Assembly: GCA_021734255.1 (NCBI GenBank) | Contig: JAIPJM010000002.1 | Span: 1 to 64,000, forward strand | Length of the DNA stretch: 64,000 nt | From: Fidelibacterota bacterium | Lineage (GTDB): Bacteria; Fidelibacterota; UBA8477; JABMPR01 | Direction: 5' to 3' | Shown: positions 9,642 through 17,120 of the stretch, one piece after another | How positions within the stretch are numbered: position 1 is the stretch's first letter | Layout: the number at the start of each line of letters is the position of its first letter | The notes under the pieces: generated by a model | What the model was told of the DNA's origin: nothing | Database searches by the model: none | The model's input: only the letters and a program-made list of their open reading frames with translations | Translations under genes and position numbers: made by a program

Positions 9642-9782
9642 TTCATTGATCTATTTTTACATTCAAACGCTTACACCAAACCAAAACTATATTCAGATCG
9701 AAAGCTTCATCCGCTCAAAGCAGTATCCATATTCCTTATTGTGCATGAATACGTAGAAATCAATCCCATATTGAGTCAAAAT

Positions 9783-9902
9783 ATGTTTAGGGTTGAGCTT
9801 GAAGAACCACGCTCACTTTCGTACATAGCCGCTCCTGAGCATATTGTGACTGCGGAATACGTCCGAAGGGCCTTGAAGGATGCCATATTACCAGGTTCGT
9901 GA
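9783..9902 (+). pseudogene. Short ORF resembling the N-terminus of a GntR-family regulator (possible remnant)
   Basis: Translation MFRVELEEPRSLSYIAAPEHIVTAEYVRRALKDAILPGS*; the VRRALKDAILPG part resembles GntR wHTH N-termini. Confidence 0.25.
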
Positions 9903-10020
9903 AGTCCCCTATTGGACCCTAACTTCAACCTACTGAAACCCTATTTATCCGTACTAAGGCCTGCCATTAGGTGGCACATAGATAGAAAGGGAATTGATTT
10001 AAAGTTGGGGCCCGAAATTT

Positions 10021-10461
10021 TTATTCGGGTATTATGGTTTGGTATTGATGTTTCTCTGAGTGCATGACTGAATTAATAACATTCACGAAATCAACGTGGC
10101 TAAACGGTTTGACAAAAGAATCTTTTGCCCCCAAGGATTTCGCCCATTCCAAACATTCAGGAAGGTAAGTTCCGCCGCTACCGGACATCGCTACAATTTT
10201 TACGTCAGGGTCTATTTCCCGTAAATCACTAATCAGGGAAAGACCATCCTTTTCCGGCATGTAGACATCTGTAATTATCAAATCCACAGGGGTCGTTTTA
10301 TAGATCAATTCAGCTTCACAACCATTACCGGCCTCAATACATAGGTATCCATACATGGTTAAAACTACATTCAAAAGTTCACGCACCTCAACCTTGTCAT
10401 CGACAATCAGAACGACTTTTTGTTCACCTGGGTAATAAGTATCTTCATGTGAGTTTGTCAT
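10021..10461 (-). CDS. Single-domain response regulator (CheY-like)
   Basis: KVVLIVDDKVEVRELLNVVL...LIITDVYMPEKDGLSLI...KDSFVKPFSH; start set to 10461 because GGAGGG lies 7 nt upstream (ORF track start 10476). Confidence 0.9.
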   Translation of the reverse strand: MTNSHEDTYYPGEQKVVLIVDDKVEVRELLNVVLTMYGYLCIEAGNGCEAELIYKTTPVDLIITDVYMPEKDGLSLISDLREIDPDVKIVAMSGSGGTYLPECLEWAKSLGAKDSFVKPFSHVDFVNVINSVMHSEKHQYQTIIPE

Positions 10462-10491
10462 TTTGTGACCCTCCACTCTCGTATGAGTAGA

Positions 10492-10507
10492 TTCAATCTC
10501 TATGCCA
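10492..10507 (-). promoter_or_regulatory. Candidate sigma54 promoter TGGCATA-N4-TTGAA
   Basis: Minus strand tggcatagagattgaa; 83 bp downstream of the centre of palindrome site 5. Confidence 0.55.
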
Positions 10508-10583
10508 CCCTTTTAATATGGGCTTTATATACTGTTATTATTGCTCTTAGAGGATTTTATGATTTCTCCATCTCGACATAAAG

Positions 10584-10596
10584 TGCATATCGTGCA
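10584..10596. promoter_or_regulatory. Candidate activator-binding palindrome TGCAT-N4-TGCA (site 5)
   Basis: tgcatatcgtgca, identical to site 3. Confidence 0.55.
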
Positions 10597-10734
10597 TACG
10601 GGTCTATGCATTTTTTACCTATAGTGAAATATTGATTCAGCTTTGGGACCAACCTACGTTCGCCCTGGCCAAAAGGGCTGGTATGGCTACGGCTCTGTAA
10701 GCAGGGCTAGGCGACTGCAGCTGTATCCCTTGAA

Positions 10735-10764
10735 ACAAAAAACCCCCGGCAATACCAGGGGTTT
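10735..10764 (-). terminator. Terminator of the cytochrome c gene
   Basis: Minus strand AAACCCC-loop-GGGGTTTTTT. Confidence 0.75.
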
Positions 10765-10791
10765 AAAATCGAGCAAATGAGTACGATACAC

Positions 10792-11217
10792 TTAGAGCGC
10801 ACCGCCCATTGATAGCTGGTAATGTACAGCGTCAATAATATCCTGCTCGCTACAGTCCATGCAAGTGCCCATAGGTGGCAGTACACCATACTGCCCCTGA
10901 TAACCCTCAGTCGCATGGGTGATCAGTGTTGGTATCCCCTTGGCGGCACTTTCTGCCCAGCGTTCCTGGTCAGCGTGCTTTGCTGCACCGGCCAAGCCTG
11001 CATCGTGGCAAGCGAAACAATACTTCTTGTATACAGCCTCACCATTGGCCAGGTCGTATTCATAATCTGCTGCCATGCTGCTTTCTGTAGCTGGTGCTGC
11101 CGATTCTGCTGCAGGAGCGGCAGACTCAGCGCTTGCTTTTTCTTTTTCTCCCCCACCGCACTGGATGACCAAAAGTCCCAGAGACAGTGCCAGGATCATA
11201 AGTCCTAATCGTTTCAT
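10792..11217 (-). CDS. Cytochrome c5-like c-type cytochrome lipoprotein
   Basis: Lipobox VIQC after a signal peptide; CFACH haem motif; PPMGTCMDCSEQDIIDAVHYQL; start at 11217 with upstream GGAG. Confidence 0.85.
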   Translation of the reverse strand: MKRLGLMILALSLGLLVIQCGGGEKEKASAESAAPAAESAAPATESSMAADYEYDLANGEAVYKKYCFACHDAGLAGAAKHADQERWAESAAKGIPTLITHATEGYQGQYGVLPPMGTCMDCSEQDIIDAVHYQLSMGGAL

Positions 11218-11554
11218 TTTTACTCCACTGTTTTTATTCATGTCTTTCGCAATTATATACTTGGCTGAAAGTAAATAAGAATCGCTTCCAAACCACAATA
11301 TTTCACTGTTAGCACAGAGATGATCCTGCTTTCACCAACACGCTTATATACAGGTAATAAAGATTAATTCAGTAATAATTAGGTAATCCCCTGTAATCGG
11401 GCTATATAGTCACGCTTTCGCAGGAGCCAGGTGGCTTTTGCACTTAATTCAGGTGATTCGAGTGTGATCTACGGATCCATTCTCCGCGATGATCGCGGCC
11501 CTTTCTTTTCCACGTGTCCGGCGGGCAGAGATTTGTTAGACCCCGGACCAGGAA

Positions 11555-12865
11555 ATGATGAAAAATTATACACGCGCCAATGACGCGCAAAACAACTCAC
11601 ACAATCAAAATGTACCACCCATTGCTGTCACAGGCGCTTTTGCACAACTCATGCCAGAATTACAGCGGGCAATTACCAGAGAAGGCTATTCCACACCTAC
11701 TCCGATCCAGGAACAAGCCATCCCGCGACTGCTGGAAGGCCGGGATCTTATCGGTACCGCGCAGACCGGTACAGGCAAAACCGCAGCCTTTGCCTTACCC
11801 ATTCTCCAACATTTGAGTAAACATCCTAAGAAGCCCCAAAAAGGTGCCCCACGGTGTCTCGTCCTCTCACCAACACGTGAGCTAGCTGCTCAGATCGGTG
11901 CCAGTTTTACTCGGTACGGAAAGTACCTTAAAATCAGCAATACAACCATTTTTGGTGGTGTTAACCAACATTCACAGGTTCAAGCACTCAGGGCCAGCGT
12001 TGATATAGTTGTTGCCACGCCAGGCCGGCTGCTTGACCTCATGCGTCAGGGACACCTGCGACTGGATGCCGTTGATATCTTTGTTCTCGATGAGGTAGAC
12101 AGAATGCTGGATATGGGTTTCCTCCCAGATATCAAACACGTACTCAAAAGTCTGTCTCCAAAGCGTCAGACCTTGTTCTTCTCAGCGACCATGCCACCTA
12201 AATTGCGCATACTTGCCAGTACAATGGTGAATGATCCAATCCAGGTGAGTATCGAGCCCGATAAACCTGCTGTGGACCGAATAACCCAGAAGGTCATGTT
12301 CGTTGGAAAGAAAAATAAGAATGCACTGCTTCTTTCACTCATGAATGAGCACAATATTAACAAGGCTATTGTCTTCACTCAGATGAAGCATGTGGCTAAC
12401 CGAGTGGCCAAGCAGCTGCAGAACGCTGGCTTTAAAGGTGAGGCTATCCATGGAAATAAGAGCCAGGCTACCAGAACACGGACATTGAACGGCTTCAAAC
12501 GGGGTCACTTCCAGGTCCTCGTGGCAACTGATGTGGCTGCTAGAGGCTTGGATGTCGACGACATTACGCATGTGATCAACTATGATCTCCCGGTAGAAGC
12601 TGAGACCTATGTCCATCGTATTGGCCGAACCGGTAGAGCGGGAGCCGATGGTGATGCCATCTCCTTCTGTAGTACAGAGGAAAGATCTTATCTCAGAGAT
12701 ATAGAGCGACTGCTGGGTAATCCAGTAACCGCAGATCTGGAACATGCTTTTCATTCACCAGAAGCGCTTCAAACAACTTCAGGGAGCAAAGCAGTCAACC
12801 ACAGTAATGGCAGCGGTAACAGAAAACGCAGGAACTCCAGGAATTTCAATCGCTCAAGGCGTTAG
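11555..12865 (+). CDS. rhlE: DEAD-box RNA helicase, RhlE-like
   Basis: AQTGTGKTAAF, PTRELAAQI, VLDEVDRM, SATMPP, VATDVAARGLDV, HRIGRTGRAG. Confidence 0.92.
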   Translation: MMKNYTRANDAQNNSHNQNVPPIAVTGAFAQLMPELQRAITREGYSTPTPIQEQAIPRLLEGRDLIGTAQTGTGKTAAFALPILQHLSKHPKKPQKGAPRCLVLSPTRELAAQIGASFTRYGKYLKISNTTIFGGVNQHSQVQALRASVDIVVATPGRLLDLMRQGHLRLDAVDIFVLDEVDRMLDMGFLPDIKHVLKSLSPKRQTLFFSATMPPKLRILASTMVNDPIQVSIEPDKPAVDRITQKVMFVGKKNKNALLLSLMNEHNINKAIVFTQMKHVANRVAKQLQNAGFKGEAIHGNKSQATRTRTLNGFKRGHFQVLVATDVAARGLDVDDITHVINYDLPVEAETYVHRIGRTGRAGADGDAISFCSTEERSYLRDIERLLGNPVTADLEHAFHSPEALQTTSGSKAVNHSNGSGNRKRRNSRNFNRSRR

Positions 12866-12886
12866 ACCTATCTAAGGTCCGGACGA

Positions 12887-13852
12887 TCAGACCGTCGATG
12901 ATATCTTCACGGAGGTCATGGTCAATGAACCACCCACAGCCTGTTCATTAAAAAAGCTTACCTGATCGCCCTTCTCTTGGAGGGCGATCGCGTATAGCAG
13001 CGGCAAGTAGTGTTCTGGCGTGGGAATAGCCAATTGAAAGGCTCTACCCTGCGTTGGTAGATCGATCAATCGCTCATGCTCTCCTGCTAAGATCAACGCT
13101 TTCATGGTCGTATCGGCTTCCAGGGCCCAGTCGAATCCAAAACCGGGAACATCCAGTTTATTCCAAGCCACCATTCGCAGATTGTGGACCATATTCCCAC
13201 TACCGATGATCAAGACACCCTTGTCGCGCAGATATTTTAACTCTTGCGCCAATTCGTAATGCGCCCTGAACGATCGGCGCCGATCCAGGCTGAGCTGAAT
13301 AACCGGAATATCGGCTTTTGGAAAAAGATGCACAAGCACACTCCAGGTCCCGTGATCCAGTCCCCAGGAATAGTCCAGGTCAAGCGGTGTACTCTTCAGC
13401 ATCTTTTTAGTTTCGATAGCGAGTGCCGGGTCCCCTGCAGCAGGATATTCAACCTTGTAGAGTTCCCTGGGGAAACCTGAGAAGTCATGAATTGTTTTCG
13501 GATCTTGCATTGCTGTGACTTGAGTACCCATAGTTTCCCAGTGCGCAGACACACACACGATCGCTGTTGGCCGGGGTAATGATTCTCCTACCGATCGCAT
13601 ATTCTGAGTAAATACATTGTCTTCGATGGCATTCATGGGACTGCCATGGCCTACAAATAGGACGGGCATGCGCCCCTTCGAGTCTGGTCTGGGTTTCAAT
13701 TGCGATAATTTTTCATTCACGCTAACTCCTATCCACGTTGCCCCCACTAAAAGGCTGAGAAACTTCCTTCGTTCCACTCTGTATTCCCTGATAATTGAAC
13801 ATTGCACTCGGATGAAACATAATTTCTGGATATTAGGCTGGACACAGCTCAA
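12887..13852 (-). CDS. LigB/DODA-type extradiol dioxygenase family protein (YgiD-like)
   Basis: MPVLFVGHGSPMNAIEDN...VSAHWE...SGNMVHNLR; ERRKFLSLLVGA twin-Arg-like leader; N-terminal extension uncertain. Confidence 0.85.
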   Translation of the reverse strand: MSCVQPNIQKLCFIRVQCSIIREYRVERRKFLSLLVGATWIGVSVNEKLSQLKPRPDSKGRMPVLFVGHGSPMNAIEDNVFTQNMRSVGESLPRPTAIVCVSAHWETMGTQVTAMQDPKTIHDFSGFPRELYKVEYPAAGDPALAIETKKMLKSTPLDLDYSWGLDHGTWSVLVHLFPKADIPVIQLSLDRRRSFRAHYELAQELKYLRDKGVLIIGSGNMVHNLRMVAWNKLDVPGFGFDWALEADTTMKALILAGEHERLIDLPTQGRAFQLAIPTPEHYLPLLYAIALQEKGDQVSFFNEQAVGGSLTMTSVKISSTV

Positions 13853-13921
13853 CCGTGGTTACTCGGCCTTACTGATCTTTCTGGCTCAGAAATAGGATGA
13901 TCAATGCCATTGCGATGCTTG

Positions 13922-14263
13922 TCAGATCGTGATCAATTTCTCTTCAGCTTTAAGGAGGTTGGACAGTCGCTCGCCCCAGTAAACGACCTCAACGCCCAGC
14001 GTCCTCAGGGTCTCAGATGCTCCCAGATTATCTGCACACGACTTGCAAGCTGAGAATCGAACCCCTTCCTCTATCCCTTCACGAACCAGATCCTGAAATT
14101 TTGGATCAGCGGCCACCAGATTTGCAGAGCTCCCCCAGATAATGACCAGTACGTCTTCCCACCAGCCCTGTCGAGGCGCATTTACGACATACTTGAATAG
14201 CATTTCTTCCGCTGTTATGGAATCAGCATTCATCCAAAGAATATTCATTTTCTCCTGTTTCAT
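13922..14263 (-). CDS. DsrE/DsrF-like family protein
   Basis: LVIIWGSSANLVAADPKFQDLVREGIEEGVRFSACKSCADNLG. Confidence 0.75.
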   Translation of the reverse strand: MKQEKMNILWMNADSITAEEMLFKYVVNAPRQGWWEDVLVIIWGSSANLVAADPKFQDLVREGIEEGVRFSACKSCADNLGASETLRTLGVEVVYWGERLSNLLKAEEKLITI

Positions 14264-14529
14264 TCCGTTTTCTCCTCAAGCCTTTCTGATTCATGTGAAT
14301 TTTTAAACGTAACGATACGGTACAGAGCGACGGAGCCCCACACGAATTCCAGAATGATGAAGGGGATGTTCTCAAGTATGACAGCATACCAGGTAAGGAT
14401 GTATCCCCCCACTGCGTTCATCATATGATACCAAAAAGCATTTGCATGCAGCTTGCCCAGCTGATTCAAAACAAATGCCGTAAGCAGCAGGGTCAATCCA
14501 ATAAATCCCAATGCATCAATTATATTCAT
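14260..14529 (-). CDS. Small membrane protein, CBU_0592-like
   Basis: IIDALGFIGLTLLLTAFVLNQLGKLHANAFWYHMMNAVGGYIL; 4-nt overlap with the DsrE gene. Confidence 0.75.
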   Translation of the reverse strand: MNIIDALGFIGLTLLLTAFVLNQLGKLHANAFWYHMMNAVGGYILTWYAVILENIPFIILEFVWGSVALYRIVTFKNSHESERLEEKTE

Positions 14530-14596
14530 ACGCTTATTATTCCTTTATCTGGCTTTCTATTAACTTATTATAGCTTTTATTTAATGTTATACTTAA

Positions 14597-15460
14597 TCAT
14601 GGAAACATAACAGCGCTGAAGCCTCCAAAACGTGGAGCTGTTGTGCTGAAATGTAATGTTAATCCATAGTGGGGATCATTCAAGCCATATTGGTTCTCAG
14701 TATACCAGAATGAGATGCCGAGTTTTTCGACCAGTGCCATATTCAACATGATCCCGAAGACCGGACCTTTATCAAATGCTGGCTCGATGATATCGTTCGC
14801 CACCAGGTAGTTCACATAGCCTAATCTAAGCTGTAGGGATCCATTCACCGCTAAATTTCCCAGGCTCCACGGGAATGTAGACTCCACACCCGTTCTTATC
14901 GCACTGGGACCTGCTCCTATGCGGGCATTCAGTGTGACAAAGGGCTGAATTGAGAGCCATGTGGACTCGATCACTGATCGGCTCAGCTTGATCAGTCCTA
15001 TCCCGCCCAGACGATATCCTGGCAACTGGTCCAGCTCCACCAATTGATAGCCATTTGCCCTGTGGTATGCGTTCTGGAGCTCATCACCACCAAGATCTCC
15101 ACGGATCAGGCCACCTGCCGCATAGCGATATGACCAACCCTTATGCACACCCTCCCTGGCAAGGCGATATGCGAACATATCGTATCGATAGCCCTGATCG
15201 CGGTCTGTAAAAATGGAATAATAAAATTCAAAGCTCCTTAAATTAATTCGGCCAATCTGGGAGAATTGGAGGCGAAAACTGGCCGTCATATAGTCGTCAT
15301 CACCTGGCAGGCGGAAAGCACTGAGTTGTCGCTGAATCAAATGATTGTCATTCCAATAGCTGATGCTGATCTGCTTAGCATCCAGAGTGTTCTCACCACC
15401 AAGCACCCACGACAAGGGAAGAACCAGAAACAGTATGCCCAGGAATATTTTTCGAAACAC
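14597..15460 (-). CDS. Predicted outer-membrane beta-barrel / exported protein
   Basis: Signal peptide, alternating amphipathic segments; abuts the upstream barrel gene. Confidence 0.6.
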   Translation of the reverse strand: MFRKIFLGILFLVLPLSWVLGGENTLDAKQISISYWNDNHLIQRQLSAFRLPGDDDYMTASFRLQFSQIGRINLRSFEFYYSIFTDRDQGYRYDMFAYRLAREGVHKGWSYRYAAGGLIRGDLGGDELQNAYHRANGYQLVELDQLPGYRLGGIGLIKLSRSVIESTWLSIQPFVTLNARIGAGPSAIRTGVESTFPWSLGNLAVNGSLQLRLGYVNYLVANDIIEPAFDKGPVFGIMLNMALVEKLGISFWYTENQYGLNDPHYGLTLHFSTTAPRFGGFSAVMFP

Positions 15461-16296
15461 TAGAAGATGACCTGAAAGCCCACTGACCCAAGATAGGACT
15501 CATTATCAAAGGAGTAGGTGTCATACAAATGATAGGCGTAGTAGAAGCCGGCAAAGTTATGCAATTGTTTGCGGAACAGGTTCAGACGGAGTACCGTTCG
15601 ATATTCCCAATCCCCTGTCTCCCGTAACCAGGCCGTTACATCCGTACCTGCAAAGTAAGCCCACTTATTGAAAGAGCCGATCTGGAAGCGTAGTCTGCCA
15701 CCAATCTTCCATTCATAATCGTGATACCGACCCGTCCAGATCGTCCCTGCAGAATCTCGATACCTGGCCAGGAATACATACCCATCCAAATCATTGATGA
15801 ACTGATTCTTATAGGGCTTGAACTGCTCACGAATAAATAGGTAATTCGAGCCCTTGGTTCCGATCGAGACTTGTAAACTGTTCATCCAGACATAGCCAGC
15901 AGGATCTGCTTGACTTACAGTATGATTGGACTCATGGTTAATACCTGCCCGAATAATGGCTGTGGGCAGCTCATAGCGAATATCTGGCCTGATATTGTAC
16001 ATCAGTTGGTAAAGGGTGAATTCACCTCGACTCAACTCTCCCCTGATAACGGTTTTATTGGAGATCAGACCGGCGAGGTAGATATTGTTCCAGCGAACAA
16101 AATCAGTGAGCGCAAGAAATTCAACACGATAACCGGGATTTTCGGCACTGGTTCTTTCCTGGCCATGCACATGATCGATGAGATTGATATAGCCTTGAGT
16201 GTCCATGGCTAACTCAGGAGCCTGCATGGCCAGAGAGCTCACCCCAACAAAGAGTAGAGACACACAGACCGTCAGTTGAATATGCTTATGTATCAA
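15460..16296 (-). CDS. Predicted beta-barrel exported protein (paralogue A)
   Basis: Signal peptide; alignable over its length with 16293..17117; C-terminal YLGSVGFQVIF (terminal Phe). Confidence 0.65.
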   Translation of the reverse strand: MIHKHIQLTVCVSLLFVGVSSLAMQAPELAMDTQGYINLIDHVHGQERTSAENPGYRVEFLALTDFVRWNNIYLAGLISNKTVIRGELSRGEFTLYQLMYNIRPDIRYELPTAIIRAGINHESNHTVSQADPAGYVWMNSLQVSIGTKGSNYLFIREQFKPYKNQFINDLDGYVFLARYRDSAGTIWTGRYHDYEWKIGGRLRFQIGSFNKWAYFAGTDVTAWLRETGDWEYRTVLRLNLFRKQLHNFAGFYYAYHLYDTYSFDNESYLGSVGFQVIF

Positions 16297-17117
16297 AACA
16301 ATATCCGTAATCCGACTGATCCCAATCGGCCTTCCCTATCCTTCTCGTAGCTGTCGGGGAAATGATATTCATAAAAGAGACCCAAATACTGTTCCTTTCC
16401 TCGGTACATGGCATTTAAAGTGATTTCGCCTTTGTATTCACGCTCTCCATCCCAGGTGATCCAAAGTTTGTTGGTCTGATCAGCAAACATGATCCAGCGG
16501 TCCAATTTGGCTAAATGTAGACGCGTTAAATTACTCCATTCGTATTTGTAATTATGATTCTGGCCTGTTTGCAGTGAGCTTCCAGCCTTGCGAAAGGCCG
16601 AAAACCCAACCCGGGCATCCAGATTTCCGATGAGACCATTCTGCTCTTTTTGATAGTCACTGGGTACATACAGAAAGAAGCTCCCCTTACTACCAACTCT
16701 CACCTGAAATGCATTCCACCAGGTGGACCCATTGATCTCTGGCCGGTTCAATAAATGGATGCAGTCGTGGTGATAGTCCGCCCGAATGACCAATTTCTTA
16801 AGGTCAATTCTACCTCCATAGGTGTAAGTATAAATAATGCGATCCAGGTATTTGGTTTCATCCTGCTGATTAGAGATGTCAGTGGTCGTGCCGATCAGGA
16901 GCGTTAGCGTCAGCTGTCTCCAGCGGTATAGATCAACAATACCAAGGAATTCAGACCGGTGACTTCTTTGCAGCGCCGCCTTTTTGTCCTGACCATGTGT
17001 GTAAGCCTCGAAAGTGATCCAGCCGTGGGTCTCCATGAGTGTTTGGGCGCTCAATTCTTCTGGTACAACCGTGAATATGAGAAGCGTTAGCACGATTTTG
17101 GATGTGAATCGAGACAT
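16293..17117 (-). CDS. Predicted beta-barrel exported protein (paralogue B)
   Basis: Signal peptide; C-terminal RLGSVGLRILF; overlaps the next gene by 4 nt. Confidence 0.65.
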   Translation of the reverse strand: MSRFTSKIVLTLLIFTVVPEELSAQTLMETHGWITFEAYTHGQDKKAALQRSHRSEFLGIVDLYRWRQLTLTLLIGTTTDISNQQDETKYLDRIIYTYTYGGRIDLKKLVIRADYHHDCIHLLNRPEINGSTWWNAFQVRVGSKGSFFLYVPSDYQKEQNGLIGNLDARVGFSAFRKAGSSLQTGQNHNYKYEWSNLTRLHLAKLDRWIMFADQTNKLWITWDGEREYKGEITLNAMYRGKEQYLGLFYEYHFPDSYEKDREGRLGSVGLRILF

Positions 17118-17120
17118 GGT

